Notes: generated from the sequence alone by a model not told the origin. A stretch of 64,000 bases of DNA from Podospora bellae-mahoneyi (GCF_035222275.1 NC_085883.1:930001-994000), one strand, 5' to 3'; counted from the stretch's first letter, positions 11,110-22,564 are shown. Program-made: numbers and translations.

Positions 11110-11775
11110 ATGCCCTCGTTCACCTCCTCATCCTCTCGATCATCCAAGAAAAACAACACCCCACCGCCAGCGAATTTGCTCCCAAAGGCCCACTCCCGCC
11201 CCCACCCATCACCACCCTCATCACGACGCGCTCACTCTCCGCGTCCTCCTTCTGCAAGTGTCACCACGTCAGGGGCATCCTTGGTCAAGCAAAAACCGCC
11301 CAAGCAAGTCTCTCGTGGGCTGAGTGGACTGACGGCGACCATCACCTCCCGCACTGATCAAGTGCTCACCCATGTCAACGAGCAAGTGACACAGATTCGT
11401 GAGGAGCAACAGAATGGCACGTCACAATGGGTTGCCGGCGAGCTGGATCGAACTTCGCACTGGGTGCAGGGCGAGCTTACCAGGACGAATGACTGGGTTA
11501 GTCAACTGAGGGAAGAGCAGCAAAAGGAGGCGAGTCTATGGCTCGAGCAGGAGCTCGAGAAGGCACCAAAGGTCGCGATGGAAAGTGCTAAGAATACGTA
11601 TCTTGGTTGGCTTTCAGGGGATGAGGGCATTGTCACGGCGGCGCTGGCCTGGATTCCTGTTGCTTTTGTTGCGGGGGAGACAGTGAGGGTTGGGATTGAG
11701 GTTGGGAAGGTTGTGTATGACCTGGTTCAGGGAACCTCTTCGAATGGGCAAAGGAGGAGAATTCAGGGGGCGTGA
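11110..11775 (+). CDS. Unrecognised 221-aa protein with 11-residue amphipathic repeats
   Basis: Single-exon frame. Residues 1-70 are basic, Ser/Pro-rich and probably disordered. Residues 80-150 form a helical, Gln/Glu-rich segment in which Trp recurs at 107, 118, 129 and 144. The units have the form SQWVAGELDRT, SHWVQGELTRT, then a 15-residue spacer unit, then SLWLEQELEKA. An 11-residue periodicity is typical of amphipathic helices that lie on lipid surfaces (apolipoprotein, synuclein, perilipin type). Residues 172-190 (IVTAALAWIPVAFVAG) are hydrophobic and could insert in a membrane. No signal peptide is seen. A membrane- or lipid-droplet-associated role is inference only. The start context caccATGcc is acceptable. 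Confidence 0.65.
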   Translation: MPSFTSSSSRSSKKNNTPPPANLLPKAHSRPHPSPPSSRRAHSPRPPSASVTTSGASLVKQKPPKQVSRGLSGLTATITSRTDQVLTHVNEQVTQIREEQQNGTSQWVAGELDRTSHWVQGELTRTNDWVSQLREEQQKEASLWLEQELEKAPKVAMESAKNTYLGWLSGDEGIVTAALAWIPVAFVAGETVRVGIEVGKVVYDLVQGTSSNGQRRRIQGA

Positions 11776-13460
11776 CGAGGTCATTTACCATGAGGCAGAC
11801 ACTATGGGGCATCAATGGGCGTTCTTTTGGGTTTTATTTCTTGGGTTTGCTTGGGGTGTTTGATGGCAGCATTTATTGAGCGACATGTATATTTCTGGTT
11901 AACAAAACAGGTTAAAAATAAAAAATCGACAGGTTTATAACACCGGTCTAAGAAACGAATCGCCTATATATTGGTTGTCAAAAAGATACCTACCTTATGC
12001 CATGAGTACGCCGAAGAAGGAGTCCGCCCACCATGCCCATCACCTCGAAAGTCAAGATACCGGTAGCTAACCGTTGCCTAATAACTGCCAACTATTAGAA
12101 CACCGCCTCCTCGCCTGGATACCTACGCAACCGACAAGTGAAAAAGAGATACAATGATACTTGACGTTATTATATGTTCTCAAGTGACCACTATGTAGGT
12201 GTATCGGTCTGATGACTGCTTGTTTTTAACACCTCGTTATACCTATGTCATAAGAGCGTTCCGACAATCGCGAGTTTCTGATATGCCCGTATGTTTTGTA
12301 CATGACGTTGACTGACTTCCATTGTTGTTTGGCTGAACTAGGTATTTTTACGAGCTTTGTTACATTGTCCGCCCAAGGATCAGTCGACAATTAAGTGTCG
12401 GTTTATGTTATTGTATCATACCTGCCAGTTCTATTCAAGAGATAAATAGGGGAAATATTTGCAATGCCTATGAAATGTAATGCAAAAATTTTGATGTGGG
12501 GTCTTCGGTTGCTTTCCCCAAAACTCGGAGTCAAGCCACGGGAGCCTGATCTCCTGTAGTATGACACAAAACCACTTCCGGCCTGCCATGCATATTGGTG
12601 TGACATGAGGGTCATTTTGATGTGGCTTCGAAGCCTTGATTGAGCTTGGTATGTCTCGAGTCTGCGCAGCCTGACTCACTGCGAACCTTCGAAATCTGCA
12701 GTTCAGTTCCTACCGCGTTACGCGACACCTTACCTCACTGCGTGCATTGGCATAGGCATTACAAAATGACCGGTCAGGAGATCTGAGGCTAGGTACTATT
12801 TTGTCACCTGAGGTATACATCATCTTAAGGTACTTCCCTATCGCATGTACTTGAGGCAGGCTGTCTTGCTGAAAACTGTCGGTCGCAGGCCTGGTAGACA
12901 GGTGTCGGGGATAAATTAGGTACCTGTTAATGTACCAATTTAGCCTAGATAGATAAGAAGGTATTATTCTACTTCTCACCTCTGCCTTCACTTTGGAGTT
13001 TTGGTTGGTTGATAGAGCTTCGCCAAAGCTTCGACGTCCATTCCGTGAATTTCTGCCAGCAATGCCCCAGGTTGTTGGTACCTACCAACCTAAACATAAC
13101 ATTCTATACATCACAGGGACCAGGCAATGGTGTGATGGTACTAGGCTGCAGATTAGGTATTGATGAGCCCAAGCTGCCAATTTGTTCAAGGTGCAGGTAG
13201 GAGTGCTGGCGTCACCTAATTCACGAAGAATCATTCACCTCATGCATGATATATGCCGCAGAAACCGCCCCTTTTTCTTTGGGCACAGGCGGTCAGCCTA
13301 CTGAAGGGTAAATTACAGGGAGGGCCCTCTCGATTTGGACATCTAAAGTATCTGCTAGCTATTCGTAGGTCTATGCAAGCCTTGTCTACCTGAGCTTTCT
13401 CAACAACCTCCCAGATTGCTCCTTCAACGCATTCATTCTCTTGGACTTGTTCGGGCCTGA
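11776..13460. other. Intergenic region, about 1.7 kb
   Basis: No coding frame with recognisable content on either strand. The region contains scattered short aggtacct-type motifs that are frequent in filamentous ascomycete intergenic DNA. No RNA gene was recognised. Confidence 0.45.
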
Positions 13461-14610
13461 ACCAAATATGTCGCAACTTACGAGAGCCTCCGAGTCTGCA
13501 GGTCGCGAGCTGGTTCCATTGCCTACGATCTCGCCTCCCATCATGCCCTCGGCGGGGGTTCATATGTTTTCAAATCGGACTACCCTGCCTACCTCAAGGC
13601 ATTGCTCCCGCACCCGAACTCAACTACCGAGATCAACATCATCATTCAGCCCAATTGTTCTCCTCATGTTGGAACCCTGTGCAGTGTAGGCTTGGCGTTT
13701 GTGATCGCCAGGAGGATGGCCGACCTTGAGATGGAAGTGGTGGTGATGTGCGACCTCTGGAACAGGGCCAAGGGTGAGGAGATGACAGTTGATGGCGTCG
13801 TCTACCAGAGAGGCCTCCACGACACGGGCAAATTCCAAACCTACCTTTATGGATATGAGAGACTGCTGAAGGATCTGTTGGAACGCCATGGTGTGCGGTA
13901 CAAGGTCCGCCTCGAGGAAGAGTTTCTCAGCATGGACGGTATCTCACAGGTCTTGCAAAAGGTCATTCGGGATCGCGAGAGTCTGGCAAAGCACCTTGCG
14001 CCATCGACTGGCTCTCTCGCCATCCGCGCTGGCTGCCCTCACTGTGGGCTCGTCGACAAGTACGGGGTGAACAATAGATACTCGGCCGACGGACTAGAAG
14101 TCTCATTCCACTGTCGGGTCCACGGTCGATTCTCATACAGCACCAAAGATCCACAGAGGTTTCTCTTCAACTGTCAGCTTTTCACTCTTATCTTGGGATA
14201 TTTCTACGAGAATGCTCCGTACAACTGGATTGAGATTTTTGGGAGTGACTACGCAGGATTCTGACAGGAGCAGCTTCTCCGGCGGTTTCTCTCCAAGCCC
14301 GCCATCATCGTCTAGACCCACCTGATCTCGGATTGGTTGGGAAAACAAGATTTTTAAATCGCTGTATCAGCAGAAAACTGGATACGGTTACTTGGTGAAA
14401 GCAGACCAGGAGTATTTGCTCAGTTACGAGGTGCTTGGGCGCGAGGGGAAAGATATCAGTCTGCTTTGGCTGGAGATCAAGCTGTGGGTGGATCAACCTT
14501 ATCGGCTTTTCCGTGGCTACACCCTTCATTATCTTCACCTCTTGTTTCAACAGGAGAAGGTACTTCTCGGGACAGTTCACACCCAGGCGTCTGAGCCCGA
14601 GACAGAGTGA
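13461..14610 (+). pseudogene. Class I aminoacyl-tRNA synthetase-like (nucleotidylyl transferase fold), inactivated
   Basis: An open frame runs from 13461 through IAYDLASHHALGGGSYVF to 14264. It contains IIIQPNCSPHVGTLCSVG, which matches the HIGH region of class I synthetases (here SPHVGT). It also has a zinc-binding-like pair CPHCG ... FHCRVHG near 14034-14125, and FGSDYAGF just before a TGA at 14262-14264 where Trp is likely. Further on, another frame gives a KIFKS motif near 14348-14362 (KMSKS position) and then VKADQEYLLSYEVLGREG to a stop at 14608-14610. There is at least one frameshift between 14264 and 14348. The mix of a HIGH-like site, CxxC-type cysteines and KMSKS-like site recalls class I lysyl-tRNA synthetase, which fungi normally lack in the cytosol. 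The exact family is uncertain. Confidence 0.55.
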
Positions 14611-15217
14611 TTGAGGTGTAGTGTCTCGAGAGAGAAGTTGGTGGGGGTCGAATCCCAGATGTATGTGAAATTGCCTCAGGTACCTAAGAAGGAAGGAATT
14701 TGAAATGAGGAACTAGAGTTGATATCGACCACTGCCTCGGATAAAGCACTCAAATTTGGGACACGTATTTCTCTTCTTTCAAGCTTGCTAGGTGCACCCC
14801 CTCATGGGGAGTTGGTGAGTGAGTTGATTTACAAGACATTTGGCAGATAAATCATGAAAGAGGTATCCATCTATTATTGACCTTGGGTGTTCTGGTAGTA
14901 ACTTTATTTGCGTTATGCTACTAGTAGTAGGTAGGTTCATAGAAAAGCTCATTATCACACTAATTCAGTAGGACAAGCACATCCGGATTGGAAAGAAATG
15001 TGTACCTGACCAGGGTGGTCTTCAAAGTAAGAAACCACCCCCAGCCAGAGCCAATGCTTCGATTGACGCCTCCTTTTTGTAAAGCGATGTTGATTGGCCA
15101 AATCACCTGTGGGGTTATTGTGTGCTGGCTGGTTACTCAAGGGACGACCCTCAAAATCCCAATAAACTCAAACGCGTTCCGTCTTCCGACCCGCGCTCAG
15201 CTTTTCGCCCACCTTAG
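14611..15217. other. Intergenic region, about 0.6 kb
   Basis: Separates the synthetase-like relic from the ASCH-like relic, both on the plus strand. Nothing recognisable is seen in it. Confidence 0.4.
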
Positions 15218-15765
15218 TCGATCGACCTCCAAGATGCTCACTCTAAGAACCTGACCGCCGATGTGATCCTTCCCATGCAGGATCCCTACATGAGCCAAAT
15301 CATCAACGGGACAAAAACTACGAGTTCCGCAAGTACTGCCTGAAGCCCAGCGTCAAGCGCATCTGGTTCTACCGCACCGCGCCGCACTCGGCCCTCACCC
15401 ATATCTGCGAGATTCTTCCAGCAAGGACGCGAAACCCCGGCGATGCCCCTATCGACGAAAACGGATCTGGAAACGCAGAGTTCAACAACAGGCACAGAGA
15501 CTGGGCCGGTTACGAGGTTGCCTACAAGATTGTCTCGGTTTACGAGCTGCGGAAGCCAATATCACTAGCCGCGATGAAAGGGGAGTATGGGTTCAAGTCC
15601 GCTCCCCAAGGTCTGGTATACCTACCGCAGTCGGTGGCCAAGCGTTTAGCGTGGCGTCAACAGAAGCTTGTGCTTGGGTACAAGAATGCAAATGATAACG
15701 GGGGTGGGGATAAGGATAAGAAGGCAAATAGGCACGGAAACGGAGGCGACTCGGCAGAGTCCTGA
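15218..15765 (+). pseudogene. ASCH/PUA-like domain protein with a one-base frameshift
   Basis: The first frame gives NLTADVILPMQDPYMSQIING and the second NYEFRKYCLKPSVKRIWFYR. Together these form the ASCH-domain pattern (short strand, helix, G-x-K-x-Y-E-F-R-K), a PUA-like fold that binds RNA or modified nucleotides. The break is in the A-run at 15313-15317 and is mended by one base, so a recent indel or an assembly error is possible. The second frame continues with DWAGYEVAYKIVSVYEL and a lysine/glycine-rich tail to the stop at 15765. No start codon is obvious at the 5' end. Fungal ASCH proteins of this type have no assigned role that I can name. Confidence 0.55.
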
Positions 15766-15974
15766 AGCTGGCGATTATTTCACAATATTCATATTCAACC
15801 TCTTTGCAGTGTGTAGACTGGGGGCTGGTTTGCTAATTTTACATTTGTTTGGAATATCTCTTCTACAGTTACTGTTGGCATATAGAGCTCAGAGTTGTCA
15901 GTTGCATTAGGTGCAGTGAGTGTACAATCCTTCATGTACAGTAGATCCTATTTGTTTTCTCAACAAATTATAAA

Positions 15975-16086
15975 GGTGAGATGGCCGAGCGGTCTAAGGC
16001 GCCACGTTAAGGTCTTCCTTAATCAACATCCTACTACCTGGATTCCGTGGTCCGAAAGGGCGTGGGTTCGAATCCCACTCTCATCA
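15975..16086 (+). tRNA. tRNA-Leu(AAG) with intron
   Basis: The acceptor stem GGTGAGA pairs with TCTCATC, discriminator A at 16086. The D-arm is TGGCCGAGCGGTCTAAGGC. The anticodon stem CCACG/CGTGG encloses loop TTAAG, giving anticodon AAG. An intron of about 30 nt follows the base 3' of the anticodon. A long variable arm and a GGTTCGAATCC T-arm complete a type II tRNA. Confidence 0.9.
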
Positions 16087-16139
16087 ATATACTTCGCAAT
16101 TTTTTGTCGAAGCAAAGCCTTCTCTACGAAGTGGCTCCA

Positions 16140-17067
16140 CCCGCCTCTGCACAAGATAGAGCTCTCACGCCTCTCCACTCCCATATTATTCCAGCAACTT
16201 CCTGTGCAATTATCACGCAATTTAAGCCCCGAGATCTCAAAAACAGCCACATCCACCTTAGCATCTCTTTCAGCCAGTTCCGCAGCTCAACAGCTATAAA
16301 TGAGTCAACACCATAGACATATAGCGGCTTAATTGGGTCTGTGTCGTTTAGGCCCCGTCTGAGCACTTTGCATAACTTTGGGATGAGAGCCCTAGACAAA
16401 AGAGTGGCAGCCTCCACCACTAACTCTGCCTGCTCAGCACGAGCGCGCAGATTATCAGCACCCGAGCTCTTGGGGTCTTTTCTTGGCGCGTCCGACAGCG
16501 AGGCTTGAAAATTCCCAGTGATCTAATGAAGATTCGCAAAGTCGACTGGTACATTCAAGCTGGTAGGTCCATATTTCTTTCCAATACACGGTGAGGAAGA
16601 TCCAAGCCCATCACCACTTGGGAAGTTTCAGTGCTGGCTGCATTCTCGGGATTGCAATAGAATTCCAACACCCCAAGCATCTCATCACTCGACATGTCGA
16701 GGATGTGCTTGGCCAAGATGAACTGCTGCGCCAGATTGGGATGCTCGGCCGAGAACCCGACAGGGCCGCCGACAAGACTCAAGTTGACCGAGAGTGTATG
16801 GAGGCCTTCGCTGATGCGGTGGCGAGCCAGTTCATCCTGGAAGGTGTTTCCTGCTGCGTAGTTTGCTTGGGCCTATGAGCCGATGATGGCGGCGATTGAC
16901 GAGAACAAGACGAAAAAGTCCAAGTTTTCAGTGAGCTGTTTGTGCAGGTTCCATGATGCGTCAATCTTTGGTTTCAGAGGGGCAGACCAAGATTCGTGGT
17001 CCATGTCCTCGAAGAAGCCATCTCGGAGTACCACGGCTCCCTGGATACAGCCATTAAGGGGTGGCAT
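16140..17067 (-). pseudogene. Polyketide synthase C-terminal relic (KR-ACP)
   Basis: Read on the minus strand, 17067-16873 encodes ketoreductase-type sequence (GCIQGAVVLRDGFFEDM, then DFFVLFSSIAAIIGS). A TAG at 16873-16875 stands where Gln fits (before AQANYAAGNTFQDELARHR). The frame continues with LVGGPVGFSAEHPN to a stop just after the LDLPHRVLERNMDLPA segment. A second frame holds the acyl carrier protein site YGVDSFIAVELRNWLKE, whose Ser would carry phosphopantetheine. A third frame follows (VDVAVFEISGLKL). The order KR then terminal ACP is that of highly reducing fungal synthases. All upstream domains (KS, AT, DH, ER) are missing; the relic ends at RIP-damaged sequence at about 17,100 and, on the other side, close to the tRNA-Leu gene. 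Confidence 0.75.
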
Positions 17068-17226
17068 GTGAGCCTTACAGCGATCCTGGCAGCCCCTTAG
17101 CTCTGCAAACGTTCCATGAAGGCCTTTCTTATTTAACTACCGTTTTCCTAATTAGTTAAAGCTTCCTTTACTTTAAGTACCGGCTAATAACCGTATAATA
17201 ACTTACTTTAATAGTTTACTATATGT

Positions 17227-17669
17227 TATGACGAACACCTGTACAGAACCTCTGAAAGAGACACTGGTTGAAGGCTACTTCTGACAATTGGTTCGGTGCA
17301 GCTAAATAGTGCACAACAAGATATCTCAATGTAATCACAAGATACCGTGAATACAACTGTGAAATTGCTTACTGCGGAACTGTCTATCTACACTAGCCGG
17401 TTCCTCCGTATATATAGACCTAGGGACCGTGAGGTGCTCGCCCTGTTATGGCCCCGATCACTCCTAGCACATTACATCCTGCAGAGTGCTCGTCGTGCTA
17501 TGCCTTCGATCATCCCAAGCATCTTGCATCCTGCAGAGTGCTCGTGCTCCTTGGCGCCATAGCACTTCTGGCTGGCCTTGACTGGCTGCCTCCTGACTTT
17601 CCTAATGATTGGCTAAGGACGTCCTGCGCCCCACATACTGCGCGACCTGCCGTTGTGTTAACTGTGGCA
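17227..17669. repeat. Solo LTR of the 52.9-kb Gypsy family, 443 bp
   Basis: It aligns throughout with the 445-bp LTRs at 52913 and 59957, starting tatgacgaac and ending ttaactgtggca, with the shared core tccgtatatatagacct. No matching 5-bp duplication is found at its edges (tatgt versus ttatt), so it may be what remains of an element whose body became the AT-rich DNA on one side. The LTR itself is little mutated. Confidence 0.85.
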
Positions 17670-18835
17670 TTATTACCTTTAAATAAATAGCTAAATGGAA
17701 CGGTTAAATCAAATGATGGAATAGTAGTTGTGGAATTATATTAATTTTAAGTAAATTAATTAGGTTAAACTATTACTTATAATATAATTAACGTATAAAA
17801 TATCGCTAATACAAAAAATGGAAGTTATTTTACTTTTCGTAAATCTCAAATATAAAGTAGATTATTAGTAGAGAGCTAATATAGAAATACTTGAACGTAA
17901 AAAAATATAATTTAAAAGACTAAAAGATTAAAAAACGGTAAATAGTAAGTTATTATAATCCGTTATTAAACTATTAACTAAATAAGTGTAAAAAATTCGA
18001 TTAAATTAGGCCGAAACTTTTTATAATGAAATGGTAAGAAAACACACAAAACAACCACAACACCACTAACATACCCTCAACAGGGCTCTGAATGAACACA
18101 CCTGCGTGACAGTGGCTCGCTCGCAGGCCGCACTTCACGTAGGACAAACAAAAGACTCTGTGGGCTCGCAGACCACACAGTAAGCACCGGATTGGCCTGA
18201 TCAGAGGGCCAGAATTGCCTGCACGCATGCAAAGCGCAAAAATACGAAGAAATAAAAGTCGATGATCTGTCTAAAATAGAATGTCCGAAGCAGAACGTTT
18301 ATATACATGACCCCTGAATCCCCGAATCCTCAGAGAGCCCCACTTCCTTACTCATACCCTCAGGCCTGTGGCCGCACCCCAAACCAATAACTACTTAAAA
18401 CTAAAAAAAAAAAAAAAATTAGCTATAAGAAGCTAGAGATAAGCTAGCCAAAAAAGGCTATAAAGGACGGTTAATTAAAAAAGTTAAAGGAAGGATATTT
18501 ACCTAAAAAGAAAATCAAAATAATGGTATACAAAAAAAGGTTATATTCCGAATGAAAAGACGTATAGAAAAATAATAATTACCTAGCTACGAAAGTAAAT
18601 AAAGTAGCCAAGTTAGTCGCGGATGTTAGAATTAAGGCTCCGAGGCGAACTTGGTTATCGATTAACTACTATTAAGAATGCCCTTAAAGGGTTACGAGAC
18701 GAAAATAGAAAAAAAAAAGATAATTTAAGATTATTATATCCTTTGTCGGACGGTACTACTAGCTGAAATAGTAGTAAACTTATCGAAAAATCGGTTAGGA
18801 AAGCTCAAAAAGAACTTATAACTTTTAGACGGTAG
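17670..18835. other. AT-rich, RIP-like mosaic with a GC-normal island
   Basis: 17690-18020 and 18420-18835 are AT-rich and poor in CA/TG, as are 17110-17226 on the other side of the solo LTR. Between them, 18030-18400 has ordinary composition and ends in a run of A at about 18402-18418; it may be an LTR of another family, but its ends were not resolved. No gene is recognised. Confidence 0.5.
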
Positions 18836-19177
18836 TGTCACACGGCAAAGGCCAACCACCTGCAACCACGACCAACAACACCGCCAATATCACCGTAAGG
18901 AGGGGTATCTGCAAGTTGTGAGCCTCTCGTTGAAGTGAGGCAGGCAATCAAAGGCAAGGCGGGTATCAAAGGATTACTATTGGCCCAGAGAGATATCAAA
19001 GGACTTGGCAGAGGCCTGAGGCACGAAGGCACGGACCAGTTGAACAGGGAGATAAATACGCGTTCAGGATCACTGTATTACTCTGAGATTTCCTTCATCA
19101 AGGACTTCGAGGCCATTGAAGATTATTACTGAAATTGAACTATTGGTTCCAAGCCCTGTATCACAGCCCTTGTCACA
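18836..19177. repeat. Solo LTR of a second family, 342 bp, with GGTAG target duplication
   Basis: Begins tgtcacacgg and ends cttgtcaca, that is TG...CA. The identical 5-mer ggtag flanks it at 18831-18835 and 19178-19182. Inside is an ataaata promoter-like stretch near 19050. Size, termini and 5-bp duplication fit a solo LTR. No other copy is seen in the window, so the superfamily is unknown. Confidence 0.7.
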
Positions 19178-19182
19178 GGTAG

Positions 19183-20125
19183 CGAGGATTTGTAAATACT
19201 TGAGCATATTATCAAGTACTTAAATAAATAACTCCGGAGAGCAAAAACCTTTTCTTATCCTTTCCCAGATTTGTGGGCCCCCGGCCAAAGCCCTGGAGCA
19301 ACCTGACTGCCCAATCCCACAGGAGTATTGCTCCCACACGTTGGTGCCATGGCGCTTGAGGACGAGCCTATGCATTAGGCCAGCAAGTGAATCTCCAACC
19401 TGTAGACATGATCAGTTAACTTGGTCTTCCATGGGCAACTTGGCTTGTTTGACTTACTACGACGGCCCACTGTGGGAAGTTCGCCATGTTCAAAACCCAA
19501 AGGGAAACGACACATATGGCTCAAGCTGCTGCTGGCTGGGACAACCTGCGTAAGAACTTCCAGTTTCGACAGCCTCTGACGGTGGGAGTTTACAAACCCC
19601 TTCGGCGGTCGACTGAGTAACTTTCGTTTGCAGAATGGGGTTGATCGCAGCAGGTAACGCCCTGTGCACGCATGATTTACACCTCACTGGTCACTTCGAT
19701 AATGCATTATCACGGCAGTTGCGACAGTATTCAAGCACTGTGCTCGGTGTCATACAGATCTTCACTGAAACAGGAAAGTGACCATGAGACACATAGAGCT
19801 CAATCATCTGAACTGTTGACTGAGGTTGAAGGTAAACGGCCCGATATTTTCGTGCGTGATCCCTTTCTGATGCCATCAGCGGATGCATACTCACGGCGAA
19901 GGTTATGTAGGAGCTATAGGTAAGCCTTCATTCTAAACAGAGTATGTCTGCGCCGCTGTAACATGGCGGCCATCCAAGAAGAGACCTGAAGCTCTGTGTG
20001 AGATGCCCTACGCTTGAAAGGCTATGGCACTCTGTGTCCTTATGCATTTCAACCCACCCCCCCCCCTCTCTCATCGCAGAAACTTCAGCATATCCACAAG
20101 CTACCAACAGTAAAATTGACCCAAA
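19183..20125. other. Intergenic region, about 0.9 kb
   Basis: Short open frames on both strands carry no recognisable domain. A C-run (about 20057-20066) lies roughly 60 bp before the rhodopsin-domain relic. No RNA gene is seen. Confidence 0.4.
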
Positions 20126-21445
20126 ATGTCTGAAAACTTGAACGGGAACGGAGTACGGCGCCTAACCATCACTGTTGCCTGTCTTTCCATTGCCGTGGTG
20201 GCAACCTTCCTACGCTTCTGGTGCAAGATTGGTCTGAAACAGGGCATTCATTGTGATGACTAGTTCATTCTCGCAACAACTATTTCTTACATGAGGGCGG
20301 TCTCAGCATCATTATGGGGTAAACGTCTCGCTGCAATCATGGTCAAGGCAGCGTGAGTGACAACATCAAAGGTCTCTTTGAGGGAAGATACGGCAAAGAA
20401 ATCGGCGAAATCATGGCCAAACTGGCCAAACGCCCTTCTCTCGACACAATCCGAGGCATGGAGAACTTCCTTATGGTTAGTCCCTCCTTCGTCAGCATCA
20501 CTGTGGAAAAGCCTATCCAACACTGCCATATTAGTCCCTGTTCATCGCCAACACGATCCTCTACCTCACATTCTACCTAGCCAAGATCTTCATCCTCTTT
20601 TTCTACCGCTGCATCTTTGCGACCCCTGACTTCCGCAGGACCTGTCTGATCATCGGGGTATCAACAGCCTATTTCATCGCAGCCCAGGTCGCCAACCTCT
20701 GCATCTGCATCCCCATCGACCTCTTCTGGCACCGTACCAAGCGCGGTGGCCGTGGCCTCAACTTCAACTTGTTCTCCTTCATCATCGATCTGATCGAGAG
20801 AGTCTCAACATTGCCATCCTCGCATTGCCATCAGGGCAGTATTATCCCTTCAGATGCCCAAAAAGACAAAGGACATGGTTTCGGGAATATTTCTGCTCGG
20901 TGGATTGTAATTCCATGCCCAACAAACCTCCCATGCCATAGGTACCAACCCAAGTCCACAGTGCCAGAATCACATGCATCCTCCGCGTAGCCTATCAATA
21001 CCAACCAAACTCCCTCTACGGTAACCCCCTTCCCCCAACCTAAACCCGTCTTCACCCGTACCTAGCTAACCCCTACATCCCGGACAACAGTAAACTTCAG
21101 CCAAGCCGCATTCTGGGCCAACATCCACACCGCCACCGTGATCCTCTGCGCCTGCCTCCCAGTCTACAAGCCCTCCGCAGCCTCGCAAGCGCAGTTCTGA
21201 CCAAACTCCGAGATAGCTACGGGTCCTCCATCCGCCGCCGTTTCCGCGGCCCCGGATCGAGGAGCAAGCTCAGCGACGGCAGCGGAGAAGTGGTCGTCTC
21301 TTATCCTGGCAACGTCGGGCTGCCGAGTTACCACCACCACCACCACTACCCGTGCTACCTCTCGGGGAACCATCCTTCCTCTAACAAGGGTTCTGCGAAG
21401 GAGTTGATTGATAATGCTTCTTCTTCGGAACCGGAGAGGAAGTAG
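20126..21445 (+). pseudogene. Fungal rhodopsin-domain (PTH11-like) integral membrane protein, inactivated
   Basis: The ATG at 20126 starts NLNGNGVRRLTITVACLSIA, a first membrane helix, and the conserved HCDDWF region appears as HCDD-stop-F, with TAG at 20261-20263, codon 46, in place of Trp. Further helices appear in other frames: ANTILYLTFYLAKIFILFFY, TAYFIAAQVANLCICIP and VNFSQAAFWANIHTATVIL, followed by a Ser/His-rich cytoplasmic tail ending at 21445. Introns account for some frame changes, but the stop and further shifts near 20800-21180 indicate decay. Family members are multi-helix membrane proteins, some acting as receptors; the ligand is unknown. Confidence 0.65.
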
Positions 21446-22480
21446 TGGCGGGAGAAGCTGTGAGTAAATTATGATGACGCAGCTCTGCTTGGTTGACCTG
21501 TGATGGGAATAGTGGTGTTAAGCATGGAGAAGATACCAACGAAATAGTAGTTCCAAATTTACCTATCTAGTGCAGCATACTGTATTGAAAACATGTTATA
21601 ATATCCCTATCGCCCCTGAATACCCCCGAGACTCACTCTGACCTGGGCGCGTCATCCTTCATTCGTTCCTACCACCCACCCCAAGCAACCGATGCTTCGC
21701 TAAGAACCTTCGCCACGCCTAATAAATGCTGATCGTAGAATCTCCACGCCACGGGGGATATATCAATCGGCATGCCATGTTCACCTACAAACGCAAGCAC
21801 GGTAACCACAGGCATGCGAAGCCCCTACATGGAAAGGTCGGCAGGCTGTAACAAGAGCAAACTTCAGCAAAGATTACAGTCCAGAGGGTAACAAACGCGG
21901 CACTTCCCATATCCTCTAACCCGAGGGCTGCCTCATTCACCGCGCTCGGTGTAAGTATAACCGACTATTCGGCAGCAATACCATCAGCAATAGCCCGCAG
22001 CATTACTAAGGCCAAGTCTCAGGCAGGTTTTGGCTGTGAAGTTGGGCATTTGAAAATGAAACATTTGGGATTAGAGACAACCTGAGATGTGCATACAGGA
22101 GCCTCACATATCTTCATACCTAGAAATCGGTGTCTTAGTAGGATTGGAGGAGTGCCATACACTGACTCCTCCGAGACGCTCATGCTGAAATCCATCTCAT
22201 TAGCCTCGCCGTAGAACACATGAGAGCGTTGAGATTTAATCTCATGCTTGGTTGAAACAAACGGGCAGCCGGAGAATAGCTGTCCGATTTGAGTCTCAGC
22301 ACGCACACAGAAAGGAAAGAAGGTGGTAGTGCAAACTGTTCTACCTTTTGGCGGTCGACCAAAACCTTAACTATGGAGACTTTGGGTCTTCGACTCGCTC
22401 CTTCATTCTTCGCTGTTCTTTACATCCCATTACGAGCGAACGATACTTGGTACAACCACGGATACAGCATGATGTTGGTA
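21446..22480. other. Intergenic region, about 1 kb
   Basis: No recognisable coding content on either strand. Confidence 0.4.
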
Positions 22481-22564
22481 ATGTCTCTTCAGGAACCACT
22501 TTCTGTCATTTTGGCTGGAGCCGGCATCGTAGGTCTTACCGTTGCCCAAGCGCTCAAGCGATAG
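22481..22564 (+). pseudogene. FAD-dependent monooxygenase N-terminal stub
   Basis: A 27-codon fragment reads SVILAGAGIVGLTVAQALKR after MSLQEPL, the beta-alpha-beta dinucleotide fold (GxGxxG) that opens FAD-dependent monooxygenases of the salicylate hydroxylase type. It stops at once, and no downstream FAD-enzyme motif is found before the SRAP gene at 22886. Confidence 0.5.
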
